Source: Polynucleobacter duraquae
GTDB taxonomy: Bacteria > Pseudomonadota > Gammaproteobacteria > Burkholderiales > Burkholderiaceae
Assembly: GCF_000973625.1 (NCBI RefSeq)
Contig: NZ_CP007501.1
Location: 1,426,001 to 1,490,000 of the forward strand
Length of the DNA stretch: 64,000 bases
Direction: 5' to 3'
Position numbers and translations under genes: made by a program. This document shows, one piece after another, positions 44,297 to 55,541 of this stretch. Numbering within the stretch: position 1 is the first letter of the stretch; the number at the start of each line of letters is the position of its first letter. The notes under the pieces were generated by a model. It ran no database searches. It worked only from the letters and a program-made list of their open reading frames with translations, and was not told the origin of the DNA.

Positions 44297-46237
44297 TCAA
44301 TGGAGTTGTCTATAAATTAGCTCTGCTAATGCAGTGGATATCCCCTCTACGCTGGAGAGTTCTTCGATAGTGGCATTAGAAACGCCACGCAAACCTCCAA
44401 AACGGGCTAGTAATTTTTGACGGCGTTTTGCTCCAATCCCCTCAATCTCTTCTAGTTGAGAAACTGTTCTGGCTTTTGCTCGTTTAGCACGCATGCCCGT
44501 AATGGCAAAGCGATGTGCCTCATCTCGGATTTGCGCAACTAATAACAAAGCTGCGCTATCAATACCGAGTTCAAGCGATTTACGTCCATCCGCAAAAATA
44601 AGCGTCTCGAGACCTACCTTGCGCCCCTCCCCTTTAGCAACCCCAACAATCAAGCTGATGTCCATACCAAATTCAGAAAGAACTTGTCTTGCCATCTCAA
44701 CCTGACCTTTGCCACCGTCAATCAAAATCACTTGTGGCATCTTCTCAACCGGGAGCTCTTGGAAGTTTGCATAACGGCGTTGTAGGACCTGACGCATTGC
44801 AGCGTAGTCATCACCCGGTGTAATGTCATTGATATTAAAACGACGGTATTCACTAGACTGCATCGCATTTTTGGAATACACCACACAAGAAGCTTGTGTA
44901 GCCTCACCAGAAGTATGGCTAATGTCAAAACACTCAATACGTAACTGCTCGAGACTTTCCAATTCCAAAGCCAAAACATCAGCTAGCGCTCGCGCTCTTG
45001 CTAGTTGTCCACCAGTCTCGACCAAACGCTTTGCAATTGCAATCTTGGCATTACCTTCAGCCATCGCCAGCCAATGTCGTCTCTGGCCTTGTGGCTGATG
45101 CAGGAAAGTAATGCGCTTACCGGCTTGCGCATTGAGTAAGTCATGCAAGCCTTCTGGGGCTGATTGCTCGGAAATATCCTCAGCACTTTCTTCCGGCGCC
45201 GCAATATCATCAACCAACTTTCTTAAAGGATGATTCAGAATCAACACCGGTGGAATTAAATTGGTAGTCGCCTCGCCATCACCTGACTTCTCCTCTAGGT
45301 AATGCTGCGCAATAAAGGCTTCTAAAATTTCTGCGGGTGGTGGCAACTCTCCAGAACTTGAACGCAAGCCTTTAGGGAAATAGGCTCGATCACCTAAATG
45401 GCGTCCGCCCCGAATCATTGCTAAATTGACACAAACCACGCCTTCCATTTGAGCTACAGCGATGACGTCAACATCACCCTCACCATCAGCAACGGTATCC
45501 ATCGACTGCTGCTGTAAGACGCTAGAAAGATCTGCAATACGATCTCTTAGTACCGCAGCCATTTCAAATTCCATAGCATCGCTATAGGCATGCATCTTTT
45601 TTTCAAGCTCAGAAAGCACGCGACCATGATCACCCTCCAAAAAACGAGTTGCCTGAGCTACGTCCTGACCATATTGATCTGCGCTCAGACGACCAACACA
45701 AGGTGCACTACAGCGATGAATTTGATGCAGCAAACAAGGACGGCTACGGTTTTTGAACACTGAGTCTTCGCAAGTCCGCAGACGAAAAACTTTTTGCAAA
45801 ATCTGCACGCTATTACGTACTGCCCATGAATTCGGGAATGGTCCAAAGTAGTGATTGCGCTTATCTGTTTTTCCTCGATAAGAGGCTAGACGTGGAAACT
45901 GGTGTCCCGTCAACATCACATAAGGATAGGACTTATCATCTCGGAAGAGAATATTGAATGGAGGAGCTAACTCCTTAATTAAATTATTCTCTAGAATTAA
46001 AGCTTCTGTTTCTGAGCGTGTTACTGTAGTTTCATAGCGGGCAATTTTTCCCACCATCAGCTCTATCCGTGGTGAAAGCAGAGTTCGCTGGAAGTAACTA
46101 GATACCCGCTTTTTGAGGTTGCGCGCTTTTCCGACATACAGAATATGCCCCGCCTCATCAAAGAAGCGATATACCCCCGGCAATCCGGGTAGCCGTTTAA
46201 CATCCTGCTGAAGGGTTTCAAAAAGCGAATTGCTCAT
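44297..46237 (-). CDS. uvrC: UvrABC excinuclease subunit C
   Basis: A 646-residue UvrC, making both incisions in nucleotide excision repair. Order: GIY-YIG domain ([30 protein letters not shown]), UVR motif ([16 protein letters not shown] near 220), the RNase H-like endonuclease ([35 protein letters not shown] segment [10 protein letters not shown]), and C-terminal helix-hairpin-helix ([20 protein letters not shown]). A small acidic insertion around 355-375 ([17 protein letters not shown]) separates domains. Its ATG shares the tetranucleotide CATG with the ATG of earP on the other strand. Confidence 0.97.
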   Translation of the reverse strand: MSNSLFETLQQDVKRLPGLPGVYRFFDEAGHILYVGKARNLKKRVSSYFQRTLLSPRIELMVGKIARYETTVTRSETEALILENNLIKELAPPFNILFRDDKSYPYVMLTGHQFPRLASYRGKTDKRNHYFGPFPNSWAVRNSVQILQKVFRLRTCEDSVFKNRSRPCLLHQIHRCSAPCVGRLSADQYGQDVAQATRFLEGDHGRVLSELEKKMHAYSDAMEFEMAAVLRDRIADLSSVLQQQSMDTVADGEGDVDVIAVAQMEGVVCVNLAMIRGGRHLGDRAYFPKGLRSSSGELPPPAEILEAFIAQHYLEEKSGDGEATTNLIPPVLILNHPLRKLVDDIAAPEESAEDISEQSAPEGLHDLLNAQAGKRITFLHQPQGQRRHWLAMAEGNAKIAIAKRLVETGGQLARARALADVLALELESLEQLRIECFDISHTSGEATQASCVVYSKNAMQSSEYRRFNINDITPGDDYAAMRQVLQRRYANFQELPVEKMPQVILIDGGKGQVEMARQVLSEFGMDISLIVGVAKGEGRKVGLETLIFADGRKSLELGIDSAALLLVAQIRDEAHRFAITGMRAKRAKARTVSQLEEIEGIGAKRRQKLLARFGGLRGVSNATIEELSSVEGISTALAELIYRQLH

Positions 46238-47315
46238 GCGTTGGGATATTTTCTGTCAAATCGTAGACAACTATGGTGATGCCGGTGTTTGCTGGCGCCT
46301 AGCAAGAAGCTTAACAAGTCTTCATGGCCAAGACGTGCGCATTTTCTGTGATGATCTGCCAACCCTTAATTTACTCGCTTCTGGGGTTGACCCAGAAATC
46401 CAGCGTCGTATCGACATCCAACCCTGGGAAGCTAGTCACAACAATAGCCGCCATCCAGTTGAATCCCCCGATGTCGTGATTGAGGCATTTGGATGCGAGC
46501 TTCCCGATCGCTACCTTGCAGGCCTGCTAATTGCCCCAAAAAAACCCATCATCATCAATTTGGAGTACTTAACTGCAGAGCCCTGGATTGTGGACTTTCA
46601 TCAGAAAGCATCCCCGCAGGCGCACGGTATTCCGAAATATTTTTTCTTTCCTGGATTCCAGACTAATGCCGGTGGCATTTTGATAGATCCAATTCCTCAA
46701 GAGTCATCATTAACTGAGCAATTAGTTCCTGAGAGTCTCAGGGCAAGCTGGAAGCTCTTGCGACCTCATGCAAAACGTATCAGTGTTTTTTGCTACCCAG
46801 GTGTACCACTCCTGAAATGGTTAGAGGATCTAGCAACATTAGATGAGAACTTTGACATCGTCCTGACGCATGGTCAGCTTGAGCAATTGCAGTTCAGCTC
46901 TGGCCATCCTACCAAAGCGCTTGTACTACCCAACTCGATTCAGCTCATCTCAATTCCTTTTGTATCTCAGGATGAATACGATTGGATGCTCTCTCAATGC
47001 AACTTCAATATTGTTCGAGGTGAGGATTCTTTTGTCAGAGCGCAATTGGCGGGCAAACCTTTCATCTGGCATATTTACCCACAAGAAGATCGCGCGCATG
47101 AAACCAAGTTGGCTGCATTTTTAGATCTCTACCTTGAAGATGCATCACAAGAGCTTAAACATGCCGTCATTGCCGCAATGACTTGGGCAATACCTAGCAA
47201 GTGGCATCACTCCATTGATGACTGGAACACCCATTCCAAGGCTTGGCGAGCAGATTTATTAAAAAAGCAAGTCGATGGTGGCCTAGCTGCCCGCCTAATG
47301 AGCTTTGTAGCTTGA
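46236..47315 (+). CDS. earP: EF-P arginine 32 rhamnosyltransferase EarP
   Basis: A 359-residue GT104-family enzyme that rhamnosylates Arg32 of elongation factor P from dTDP-L-rhamnose. The N-terminus [25 protein letters not shown] is the family hallmark (conserved Asp in DNYGD is catalytic in characterised EarPs), and [20 protein letters not shown] marks the nucleotide-sugar site. ATG 46236 is preferred over the TTG at 46230. It is followed by its substrate gene efp. Divergent from uvrC with interlocked start codons. Confidence 0.95.
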   Translation: MRWDIFCQIVDNYGDAGVCWRLARSLTSLHGQDVRIFCDDLPTLNLLASGVDPEIQRRIDIQPWEASHNNSRHPVESPDVVIEAFGCELPDRYLAGLLIAPKKPIIINLEYLTAEPWIVDFHQKASPQAHGIPKYFFFPGFQTNAGGILIDPIPQESSLTEQLVPESLRASWKLLRPHAKRISVFCYPGVPLLKWLEDLATLDENFDIVLTHGQLEQLQFSSGHPTKALVLPNSIQLISIPFVSQDEYDWMLSQCNFNIVRGEDSFVRAQLAGKPFIWHIYPQEDRAHETKLAAFLDLYLEDASQELKHAVIAAMTWAIPSKWHHSIDDWNTHSKAWRADLLKKQVDGGLAARLMSFVA

Positions 47316-47402
47316 TCTTGGGCAAAATAGGCCTGCGGGCGGTTACAATCTTGTTTTTGACAAAAACCGCAGAAAAATAGCTCTGCACCCAGGAATAGCA
47401 AG

Positions 47403-47963
47403 ATGAAAACAGCACAAGAACTCCGCGTTGGTAACGTAGTCATGATTGGCACTGATGCCATGGTCGTTTTAAAAGCAGAATACAGCCGCTCAGGCCGCAA
47501 CTCCTCTGTTGTAAAAATGAAATTCAAGAACTTGTTAACTGGTGCGCCTAACGAAGGCGTATTCAAAGCAGATGACAAGTTTGATGTGGTGATTTTGGAC
47601 AAGAAAGATTGCACCTACTCTTACTTCGCAGATCCAATGTATGTATTTATGGATACCGAGTACAACCAATATGAAGTGGAAGCCGAATTCATGGGTGATG
47701 CATTGCATTACCTAGAAGAAAGCATGCCTTGCGAAGTCGTGTTCTACGAAGGTAAAGCGCTCTCAGTAGCCATGCCAAACTCTTTGGTTCGTGAAATCAT
47801 TTACACAGAGCCAGCGGTTAAAGGCGACACTAGTTCAGGCAAGGTATTGAAGACTGCAAAATTAGCCACTGGCTATGAATTACAAGTACCACTGTTCTGC
47901 AATACTGGCGATAAGATCGAGATCGACACTCGTACCGGTGAATATCGTAGCCGCGCTAACTAA
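47403..47963 (+). CDS. efp: Translation elongation factor P, Arg32 type
   Basis: A 186-residue EF-P that rescues ribosomes stalled on polyproline. The tip loop reads [12 protein letters not shown] with Arg at position 32, so it belongs to the subgroup modified by EarP rhamnosylation, not the EpmA/lysine subgroup. The three-domain layout is complete. A -10-like TACAAT lies in the 87-base gap after earP; a strong terminator follows. Confidence 0.97.
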   Translation: MKTAQELRVGNVVMIGTDAMVVLKAEYSRSGRNSSVVKMKFKNLLTGAPNEGVFKADDKFDVVILDKKDCTYSYFADPMYVFMDTEYNQYEVEAEFMGDALHYLEESMPCEVVFYEGKALSVAMPNSLVREIIYTEPAVKGDTSSGKVLKTAKLATGYELQVPLFCNTGDKIEIDTRTGEYRSRAN

Positions 47964-47983
47964 TTAGATCGCTCGATAAGGAA

Positions 47984-48007
47984 AAGCCCGGTACGCCGGG
48001 CTTTTTT
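47984..48007 (+). terminator. Rho-independent terminator of efp
   Basis: AAGCCCGG (47984-47991) pairs with CCGGGCTT (47996-48003) around TACG, followed by a T-run. Convergent nagZ ends nearby. Confidence 0.92.
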
Positions 48008-48012
48008 ATTGT

Positions 48013-49101
48013 CTAGGCAATGAGCTTTAACTGCTGAAGCAAGCCTTTGGCATGTTGGTATTGCGCTTCGCCTTGTAATTCATCCCAAGCAGGAGCTGTG
48101 ACAGTCGGCATCAAGCGATTTAATCGAGTTGCGGATTCAGCTTGTTTTGTTTTGGAAACTTTTAGCTGACTCAGCAATTGATCTGCAAGATCAGGGCGAT
48201 TACAAATCAACACTGCATCGCATCCTGCCTCCAGCGCCATATCAGCACCCTTCACGACAGAGCCAGCAACACTGGCGCCCTCCATAGAAAGGTCATCGCT
48301 AAAAATCACACCTTGAAATCCCAACTCTTGACGCAAAATAGAATGCAGCCAAACCTTAGAAAATCCCGCTGGGTTTTTATCTACTTGTGGGTAAATCACG
48401 TGAGCCGGCATCACCGCAGTCAAACTCAAATCCAACCACTCGTAAGGCTTAGCATCGTCATTCAGAATTTTCTGTAATGGGCGCTCATCTACTGGAATGG
48501 CCACATGAGAATCGGCCTCTGCCCAGCCATGGCCTGGAAAATGCTTTCCGCAGTTGGCCATACCCGCAAGTCGTAAGCCTTCGTTCAAACTCTTAGCCAA
48601 CGCAAACGTGATTTGTGGATCACGACTAAATGCACGATCGCCGATTACACCGCTGCGACCAAAGTCCAAATCCAGAACAGGAGTAAAACTAAAGTCTACA
48701 CCGCAAGCTCTTAACTCGGCAGCTAAGATATAACCACAGGCAGTTGCTGCTGCCATGGCGACAGCAGCTGATTCAGCGCTATGTTTTGGTTTCTGAGTTG
48801 ATTTATTTTTTAATCCCCAAAGTTCACCAAGCTTGCGCATGGCAGGCAAATGGGTGAAGCCATTCGTTCTGCAACGCTGCACCCGTCCACCCTCATGATC
48901 AATCGAAATCAATACATCGGAACGGAGTTTTTTAATTTCTGAAGTGAGCTTTGTGAGCTGCTGGCGATTGGCAAAGTTTCTGCCAAACAAAATCACGCCG
49001 CCAGTGAGGGGATGCAAGATGCGACGACAATCCTCAGCACTTAACTCGAGACCAACAACATCTAAAGTAACTGGGCCTGGCTTCATGGTCGACTTATTCA
49101 T
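48013..49101 (-). CDS. nagZ: Beta-N-acetylhexosaminidase NagZ
   Basis: A 362-residue GH3 glycosidase that removes GlcNAc from anhydro-muropeptides in cell-wall recycling, in the cytoplasm. The signature KHFPGHGWAEADSHVAIP includes the His/Asp catalytic loop; SDDLSMEGA carries the nucleophilic aspartate. ILISIDHEGGRVQR is also typical. Start at 49101, or the methionine at 49086. Last gene of the long minus-strand block. Confidence 0.95.
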   Translation of the reverse strand: MNKSTMKPGPVTLDVVGLELSAEDCRRILHPLTGGVILFGRNFANRQQLTKLTSEIKKLRSDVLISIDHEGGRVQRCRTNGFTHLPAMRKLGELWGLKNKSTQKPKHSAESAAVAMAAATACGYILAAELRACGVDFSFTPVLDLDFGRSGVIGDRAFSRDPQITFALAKSLNEGLRLAGMANCGKHFPGHGWAEADSHVAIPVDERPLQKILNDDAKPYEWLDLSLTAVMPAHVIYPQVDKNPAGFSKVWLHSILRQELGFQGVIFSDDLSMEGASVAGSVVKGADMALEAGCDAVLICNRPDLADQLLSQLKVSKTKQAESATRLNRLMPTVTAPAWDELQGEAQYQHAKGLLQQLKLIA

Positions 49102-49146
49102 GTATTCCTCGAAATTTTTTTGTTTGATAGACTCTTGAGAGTTATA

Positions 49147-49539
49147 TTATTTTTGAACTACGATGACATGGGCTATTGCCATGTCTTGTTCATCACTAAC
49201 AGTGACCTGAGCTTCCCAGTTTTTATCCTGCATAAATTGCGCCAATGCGCCCAAATACGATGTCACTGGTTTACCGCTAGGCTCGTTTAGCGTTTGAAGG
49301 GAACGCCAAGTCATCGGCATTCTCATACCTAAACCAATAGCTTTGGAGAATGCCTCTTTTGCAGCAAAGCGCGTTGCCAAGAAAGCAATACCTCTCTTGT
49401 GATTTCTGGCTAAGCGATGTTTAAAAACCATCATCTCATCTGGACCCAAGATTTTTTCAGCAAGGCGGCCATTGGTGCGATCGTAAGCAGCTTGAAGTCG
49501 CTCGATTTGCAAAATGTCTGTGCCTATGCCAATGATCAT
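49147..49539 (-). CDS. acpS: Holo-[acyl-carrier-protein] synthase
   Basis: A 130-residue phosphopantetheinyl transferase that activates AcpP. Metal-binding Asp in [13 protein letters not shown] and Glu in [13 protein letters not shown]. It follows pdxJ by 14 bases, the common pdxJ-acpS order. Confidence 0.96.
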   Translation of the reverse strand: MIIGIGTDILQIERLQAAYDRTNGRLAEKILGPDEMMVFKHRLARNHKRGIAFLATRFAAKEAFSKAIGLGMRMPMTWRSLQTLNEPSGKPVTSYLGALAQFMQDKNWEAQVTVSDEQDMAIAHVIVVQK

Positions 49540-49553
49540 TTGATGATTAATAT

Positions 49554-50297
49554 TTAAGCGATTGCCCTGCCCTGAACCATCAGAGCCTTCATGTCCGTAA
49601 TTGCTTTTTGCCAGCCCTTAAAGAGCGCTTCAGCAACAATGGCATGCCCGATATTGAGCTCGGATAGCTCAGTAATGGCGGCAACCGGCATCACGTTGCC
49701 CTCATGTAAACCATGGCCTGCATTGACGCGCAAGCCAATGCTTTTTCCAAACTGAGCTGCTTTTCTGATGCGCTCGAGCTCTTGCTTCTGTTGATCACCA
49801 GCCAGATCTGCGTAACGACCAGTATGCAATTCAACTACTGTGGCACCTACATCTTTAGCAGCTTGAATTTGCCGCTCTTCAGGATCAATAAAAAGTGAAA
49901 CCCGTATGCCAACAGCTTTTAGTTGTGTAGTGGCAGCTTTGACTGCTTCAAAATGACCTACGACATCTAAGCCACCTTCAGTAGTAACCTCTTCACGCTT
50001 TTCAGGAACAAGGCAAACATCATGCGGCTGAACCCGACAGGCGATGTTAATCATCTCGGGAGTAACGGCGCACTCTAGGTTCATACGGGTCTGAATCAAA
50101 GGGCGTAGCGCCATCAAATCTGCATCTTTAATATGGCGACGATCCTCACGTAAATGTAAGGTAATTAAATCAGCGCCAGCTTCTTCAGCCAAGCGAGCAG
50201 CTTTTAATGGGTCAGGATAGATCGTGCCGCGCGCATTACGCAGGGTAGCGACGTGATCGATATTGATGCCAAGCTCAAGGATATTGGGATTGCTCAT
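49554..50297 (-). CDS. pdxJ: Pyridoxine 5'-phosphate synthase
   Basis: A 247-residue PdxJ, condensing 1-deoxyxylulose-5-phosphate with 3-amino-2-oxopropyl phosphate in the DXP-dependent vitamin B6 route. Motifs [49 protein letters not shown] and RVNAGHGL are all visible. Twelve bases from recO. Confidence 0.97.
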   Translation of the reverse strand: MSNPNILELGINIDHVATLRNARGTIYPDPLKAARLAEEAGADLITLHLREDRRHIKDADLMALRPLIQTRMNLECAVTPEMINIACRVQPHDVCLVPEKREEVTTEGGLDVVGHFEAVKAATTQLKAVGIRVSLFIDPEERQIQAAKDVGATVVELHTGRYADLAGDQQKQELERIRKAAQFGKSIGLRVNAGHGLHEGNVMPVAAITELSELNIGHAIVAEALFKGWQKAITDMKALMVQGRAIA

Positions 50298-50309
50298 GCT
50301 TGTAGATTA

Positions 50310-51044
50310 CTAGATTTTCTTGAGATCAATCAAAATCTGACGGGTAGTGAGCACTTGATCTTGAAGGTGCAGGCCCAATAAGAAGCGCATTAACTGCTTA
50401 CTCTCAGAAAGCGTTTCTTGATCAGAAAAGTCACCTGCTGCGATGGCTAGAAGGGATTTACCGCTCAAGACTGGCCAATGGCCTGGATCATCCACTTGTA
50501 AAGGCCTGACACCACGCTCCGGCTGATAGACGTACTGTTCTTGTGAGACTGGAGCGCTGTGGGTTTCAACGCAGTAATCCAATGCTGCTGCATATCCGGT
50601 CTCTTGCAAGAGTGTTAACTCAAAGGGGCGCAAAATTTCCTCTAAACCCTTAGATTGAAACTCAAGATTAGATAAGGCAGAGATCGTATCGGTGTAATGG
50701 TCGTAGAGTTTTTCATAGTCGTCTTCACGAGCTAGAAACTTGACTAGCAACTCATTGAGATAGAAGCCACAGAGTAATGCATCACCCACTAAAGAGGGTG
50801 TTCCACCAACCCACTCTGACTTCGTTAAAGTACGCAGCTCAGACTTGCCGCTCCAAGAAACCAATAGGGGTTGAAAACGCTGTAAGACTGGACGCAATAC
50901 CGAATGTGGCCGCTTAGCGCCTTTAGCAATCAGTGCCATACGGCCATATTGCCGTGTAAAGACATCCAGAATTAAGCTAGTTTCCTTATAAGGAATGCTG
51001 TGCAATACAAAAGCAGGTTCGTCAGCAACACGAATGGAGGCCAT
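50310..51044 (-). CDS. recO: DNA repair protein RecO
   Basis: A 244-residue RecF-pathway mediator with an N-terminal OB-fold (AFVLHSIPYKETSLILDVFTRQYGRMALIAKGAKRP) and an alpha-helical second domain. The Cys zinc motif seen in some RecO proteins is absent. Follows era by 6 bases. Confidence 0.95.
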   Translation of the reverse strand: MASIRVADEPAFVLHSIPYKETSLILDVFTRQYGRMALIAKGAKRPHSVLRPVLQRFQPLLVSWSGKSELRTLTKSEWVGGTPSLVGDALLCGFYLNELLVKFLAREDDYEKLYDHYTDTISALSNLEFQSKGLEEILRPFELTLLQETGYAAALDYCVETHSAPVSQEQYVYQPERGVRPLQVDDPGHWPVLSGKSLLAIAAGDFSDQETLSESKQLMRFLLGLHLQDQVLTTRQILIDLKKI

Positions 51045-51050
51045 GAATAA

Positions 51051-51986
51051 TTACTCTAGTCCCTGCGCCCGTAATTCAGCACGATCATCTGCCCAACCAC
51101 GCTTGACCTTAACCCAAGTCTCTAAAAAAACTTTGCCGTCAAAGAGCTTTTCCATATCAATACGAGCGTCGGTGGAGATCTTCTTCAATCGCTCACCCTT
51201 GGCACCAATAATCATTGCCTTGTGGCTATCACGATCAACCAAAATCGTTGCTGCAATACGGCGCATCTTGCCGTCCATCTTGAACTGATCAATGACTACT
51301 GTACTGGTGTAAGGCAACTCTTCACCAGTGAAGCGGAAAACCTTCTCCCGCAGAATCTCAGCAGCCAAGAACCGCTCACTTCGATCGGTAATAGTATCGC
51401 CATCGTAGACTGCCGGCGCTTCAGGTAAATAGCCTTCAAGTACGTCTAATAATCTTTCAATATCCCCAGGACTCTTAGCGCTCATCGGTACGATTTCAGC
51501 GAATTCACACTTCTGGTCCTCATGACCACCTAATTCACACCAAGGTTGGCTCATTTCTTTCATGAAATTCAGTAGAGCCTGATCACGCTCCGAGGGAGTC
51601 TGGAAGCGGCTATTAAATAAATCCAATTTGTTTAATACCAAGACAACTGGTAAATCATCTGGTAGTAATTTCAAAACCTTTTTATCATCCTCGCCAAAGT
51701 AACCAGCCTCAACTACAAAGCAAGCCACATTCACATCCTGCAAAGCCGTAGTTACCGTGCGATTCAATGCCTTATTTAATGTATTAATTAAACGAGTCTG
51801 AAAGCCCGGTGTATCAATAAAAATGAATTGCGCCTCTTCGCGATTTTGGATACCTAAAATACGGTGACGCGTAGTTTGCGCCTTACGGGAGGTAATACTG
51901 ATCTTCTGACCTACCAAAGCATTTAAGAGGGTCGATTTGCCCATATTAGGACGGCCAACAATGGCGATAGTGCCGCATCTGAACAC
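51051..51986 (-). CDS. era: GTPase Era
   Basis: A 311-residue essential GTPase for 16S rRNA maturation. G1 [17 protein letters not shown]3 DTPG, G4 NKLD, then a C-terminal KH domain ([41 protein letters not shown]). Located after rnc as in most proteobacteria. Confidence 0.97.
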   Translation of the reverse strand: MFRCGTIAIVGRPNMGKSTLLNALVGQKISITSRKAQTTRHRILGIQNREEAQFIFIDTPGFQTRLINTLNKALNRTVTTALQDVNVACFVVEAGYFGEDDKKVLKLLPDDLPVVLVLNKLDLFNSRFQTPSERDQALLNFMKEMSQPWCELGGHEDQKCEFAEIVPMSAKSPGDIERLLDVLEGYLPEAPAVYDGDTITDRSERFLAAEILREKVFRFTGEELPYTSTVVIDQFKMDGKMRRIAATILVDRDSHKAMIIGAKGERLKKISTDARIDMEKLFDGKVFLETWVKVKRGWADDRAELRAQGLE

Positions 51987-52019
51987 GATTAGCCCTTCAG
52001 CTTAAGATTTAACTGCTCT

Positions 52020-52781
52020 TCAGTCACCACTTTTTTGGCCGTCCTTCTTTTTAGCTGACCGAGTCTTTTTAGGTTTCCCTAGTACTTGTGGCAAAGCCTT
52101 TAGCGCTGAGATGAGAGCTAGCTTTGCTGCAGCTTGCTCTGCTGCACGTCGAGAGGCACCCTCACCCTTCACGATAACTTTGAGATTAGGTATCAAACAT
52201 TCCACTTCAAACTGCTGATTGTGGGCTGCACCACTAGTACCAGTGACGTTATAGGTAGGCAGTGGTAACTGATAGCTTTGCAAACATTCCTGCAATAAAG
52301 TCTTATCGTCTTTACCTAGGGTCTTAGGGTCAACGTTGGCCAGAATGATGGAATAGAGTTTACGCAAACAGGTCTTAGCAGCATCAAACCCACCATCTAG
52401 AAATATGGCACCAGTCACCGCTTCAAGAGTATCAGCCAGAATAGACGGGCGACGGAAACCACCGCTCTTTAACTCTCCCTCGCCTAAGCGCAGATAGTCT
52501 GATAACGATAGCGTTTGAGCAATCTCATAGAGCGCTTGTTGCTTGACTAAGTTAGCCCGTACGCGAGAAAGATCGCCCTCATCCAAATCTGAATAGCGCT
52601 CATAAAGCATTTCTGCGACAACGCAATTGAGAATCGAATCACCTAAAAACTCTAGGCGCTCATTATTTTTCTTGCTATGACTACGATGCGTTAAGGCTTG
52701 ATTGAGCAGCTCTAGTTTTTTAAACGTATAACCTAATTGCGCTTGCAGCGGAGCAGTTTCGATGACGGCGCGGGCGTTCAT
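52020..52781 (-). CDS. rnc: Ribonuclease III
   Basis: A 253-residue double-strand RNase. Catalytic helix [13 protein letters not shown] with the acidic residues, second acidic pair in [17 protein letters not shown], and a C-terminal dsRNA-binding domain ([32 protein letters not shown]). A lysine-rich tail ends the protein. ATG 52781 is preferred; the longer TTG start at 52802 overlaps lepB. Confidence 0.96.
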   Translation of the reverse strand: MNARAVIETAPLQAQLGYTFKKLELLNQALTHRSHSKKNNERLEFLGDSILNCVVAEMLYERYSDLDEGDLSRVRANLVKQQALYEIAQTLSLSDYLRLGEGELKSGGFRRPSILADTLEAVTGAIFLDGGFDAAKTCLRKLYSIILANVDPKTLGKDDKTLLQECLQSYQLPLPTYNVTGTSGAAHNQQFEVECLIPNLKVIVKGEGASRRAAEQAAAKLALISALKALPQVLGKPKKTRSAKKKDGQKSGD

Positions 52782-52785
52782 GATC

Positions 52786-53592
52786 TTATTCGAAGCCGCC
52801 AATACGACCGAGATTTCCGAGATTCAACCAAACAAAGAATGCTCTACCAACAATATTCTTATCTGGCACAAATCCCCAGTAACGAGAGTCAGCACTATTA
52901 TCGCGGTTATCGCCCATTGCAAAGTAATGCCCCGCAGGCACTTTGCAAGTGAGACCAGCATTGATATATTGGCAGTTTTCAAATCCAGGAAAACGCTCTG
53001 CAGGGAACATGCCGGCAGGGCGATCAGGGTCATTCAAAATCTCATGCTTATTACCGCCTAGGTCTGCAGGGAAAGATTCTGCAAACCGCTTGGCGTAACG
53101 CATGTTTTCTGGGTCTAGGTAATTCTCACCGCCGCTGTATTGCAATGGCTGACCATTTACCGTTATACGCTTGTCTTGATAAGTAATAGTGTCACCTGGC
53201 AAAGCCACGACACGCTTGATGTAGTCAATAGATTCATCTCGGGGATAGCGAAACACCACAACATCACCACGCTTTGGAGAGCCTAAATCGATGACCTTCT
53301 GATTAATCACTGGCAAACGAATACCGTAAGTAAATTTATTCACTAGAATAAAGTCGCCAATTTGCAAAGTCGGGATCATGGAGCCTGATGGGATTTTGAA
53401 TGGCTCCACAATAAATGAGCGCAATACAAACACTGCACAAATTACTGGGAAGAAACCAGCCGTATATTCCAACCACAATGGCATGCGATCGATACCAGCC
53501 TTACGTCTTTGTGGAGCAAAGTAATAACGATCGGCAATCCAAGCTATACCGGAGACTACTACCAAGATAAAAAGGATGAGGGCAAAGTTCAT
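52786..53592 (-). CDS. lepB: Signal peptidase I
   Basis: A 268-residue inner-membrane serine peptidase with two N-terminal transmembrane helices (about 1-22 and 42-60). Catalytic Ser71 in [10 protein letters not shown] and Lys126 in [13 protein letters not shown]; box [18 protein letters not shown]. Start overlaps the lepA stop by one base (TAATG). Confidence 0.97.
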   Translation of the reverse strand: MNFALILFILVVVSGIAWIADRYYFAPQRRKAGIDRMPLWLEYTAGFFPVICAVFVLRSFIVEPFKIPSGSMIPTLQIGDFILVNKFTYGIRLPVINQKVIDLGSPKRGDVVVFRYPRDESIDYIKRVVALPGDTITYQDKRITVNGQPLQYSGGENYLDPENMRYAKRFAESFPADLGGNKHEILNDPDRPAGMFPAERFPGFENCQYINAGLTCKVPAGHYFAMGDNRDNSADSRYWGFVPDKNIVGRAFFVWLNLGNLGRIGGFE

Positions 53593-55397
53593 TAGTCGTC
53601 CACCTGCAAAATGGCCAAGAAGGCTTCTTGTGGAATTTCCACATTACCCACCTGCTTCATACGTTTCTTACCTTCTTTTTGCTTCTCTAGTAATTTCCGC
53701 TTACGCGAGATATCACCGCCATAGCATTTGGCCAATACGTTCTTGCGTAAGGCCTTGACGTTTTCACGGGCAACGATGTTGCTACCAATTGCCGCCTGAA
53801 TAGCCACATCAAACATTTGACGCGGAATAATCCCGCGCATCTTAGCAACCACTTCGCGACCACGATGTTGACTGTTACTACGGTGGACGATCACCGATAG
53901 GGCATCAACTCGCTCACTGTTAATGAGGATGTCAACCTTAACCACATCAGCTGGACGATATTCCTTGAACTCGTAGTCCATGGATGCATAGCCACGAGAG
54001 ATGGATTTCATTTTGTCAAAGAAATCCAAAACAATTTCCGCCATCGGTAACTCATAAGTGAGCTTCACTTGACGACCGAGATAATTCATATCCATCTGAA
54101 TACCGCGCTTACCAACGCACAGAGTAATAATCGCGCCCACATACTCTTGCGGCATATACAGATTGACTGTCACAATCGGCTCAAGAATCGTATTGATCTT
54201 GCTAGCCTCGGGCATCTTTGATGGATTATCAACCGACAAGATGCTTCCATCGGATTGCTCTACTTGATATACCACCGTCGGTGCGGTAGTAATGAGATTC
54301 ATGCCGTACTGACGCTCTAAGCGCTCTTGCACGATCTCCATATGGAGCAAGCCCAAAAATCCGCAACGAAATCCAAAACCAAGAGCCTGCGATACCTCTG
54401 GCTCATACAAGAGTGAGGCGTCATTTAACTGCAACTTCTCTAAGGACTCTCGCAGTTGATCATATTCACTTGACTCTACTGGGTAAAGCCCAGCAAAAAC
54501 CTGAGGCTTCACCTCTTTAAAACCGGGAAGTGGTGCTGTTGCAGGAATGCGGCCTTGCTGCCCTGGGGTATGCGTAACCGTATCACCCACCTTGGCAGCT
54601 TTTAACTCTTTAATACCAGCAATCACAAAGCCCACCTGACCGGCAGACAACTCTGGGCGATCTACAGACTTTGGACAAAAGACGCCAACATGCTCAACTA
54701 AATGACTAGAGCCGTTGGACATCAAGGTAATTTTTTCTTTTGGCTTTAGGGTACCGTTAACGACACGCACCAACATCACCACACCAACATAGTTATCAAA
54801 CCAAGAATCGATAATCAAGGCCTGCAAAGGATCTGCTGCGTTGCCTTTTGGCGGAGGTACGCGAGCAATCATTTCTTCAATGACATCCTGTACACCTAAT
54901 CCCGTTTTAGCCGAGCAGGTCACCGCTTCCGATGCATCGATACCAATGACATCTTCAATCTCTTGTTTAGCGCGCTCAGGATCCGCCTGTGGCAAATCAA
55001 TCTTATTAAGCACTGGCACAACTTCCACACCCAACTCCAGCGCCATGTAGCAGTTAGCAACCGTTTGGGCTTCAACGCCTTGACTGGCATCCACCACTAG
55101 TAATGCACCCTCGCATGCTGACAAGGAGCGGCTAACCTCATAGGAGAAGTCGACGTGCCCTGGGGTATCAATCAAATTGATGTTGTAAGTTTTACCGTCT
55201 TTGGATTTATAAGACAGCGCCGCTGTTTGCGCTTTAATCGTGATCCCACGCTCACGCTCGATATCCATCGAGTCCAAAACTTGGGCTTCCATTTCACGAT
55301 CAGACAGACCGCCACAGAGTTGAATAATGCGATCAGCCAGCGTTGATTTGCCGTGATCGATATGGGCGATGATAGAAAAATTTCGGATTAAATCCAT
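53592..55397 (-). CDS. lepA: Elongation factor 4 (LepA)
   Basis: A 601-residue translational GTPase that back-translocates ribosomes. Start at ATG 55397 ([22 protein letters not shown]). G1 [10 protein letters not shown]3 DTPGHVDF, G4 NKIDLP; the C-terminal [27 protein letters not shown] tail is present here as [13 protein letters not shown] frame seven codons longer exists. It is followed by lepB. Confidence 0.98.
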   Translation of the reverse strand: MDLIRNFSIIAHIDHGKSTLADRIIQLCGGLSDREMEAQVLDSMDIERERGITIKAQTAALSYKSKDGKTYNINLIDTPGHVDFSYEVSRSLSACEGALLVVDASQGVEAQTVANCYMALELGVEVVPVLNKIDLPQADPERAKQEIEDVIGIDASEAVTCSAKTGLGVQDVIEEMIARVPPPKGNAADPLQALIIDSWFDNYVGVVMLVRVVNGTLKPKEKITLMSNGSSHLVEHVGVFCPKSVDRPELSAGQVGFVIAGIKELKAAKVGDTVTHTPGQQGRIPATAPLPGFKEVKPQVFAGLYPVESSEYDQLRESLEKLQLNDASLLYEPEVSQALGFGFRCGFLGLLHMEIVQERLERQYGMNLITTAPTVVYQVEQSDGSILSVDNPSKMPEASKINTILEPIVTVNLYMPQEYVGAIITLCVGKRGIQMDMNYLGRQVKLTYELPMAEIVLDFFDKMKSISRGYASMDYEFKEYRPADVVKVDILINSERVDALSVIVHRSNSQHRGREVVAKMRGIIPRQMFDVAIQAAIGSNIVARENVKALRKNVLAKCYGGDISRKRKLLEKQKEGKKRMKQVGNVEIPQEAFLAILQVDD

Positions 55398-55541
55398 AGC
55401 GTCTTGTGTAGTCTTCAAAAAACGCCTTGTCAGAACGCACCACGATGATGCGCTGCAAAAAGTCGTCTTAAGGCAATTGTAATGGGTGGCGCCAAATTAG
55501 CGCCAAACCCCCTTATTACACCCAAAAAACAGGGTTTTGGC

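Noticed and set aside
55484-55505. Hairpin GGCGC/GCGCC between mucD and lepA as a terminator
   Set aside because: The stem is short and is not followed by a U-run on the minus strand, so I do not call it.
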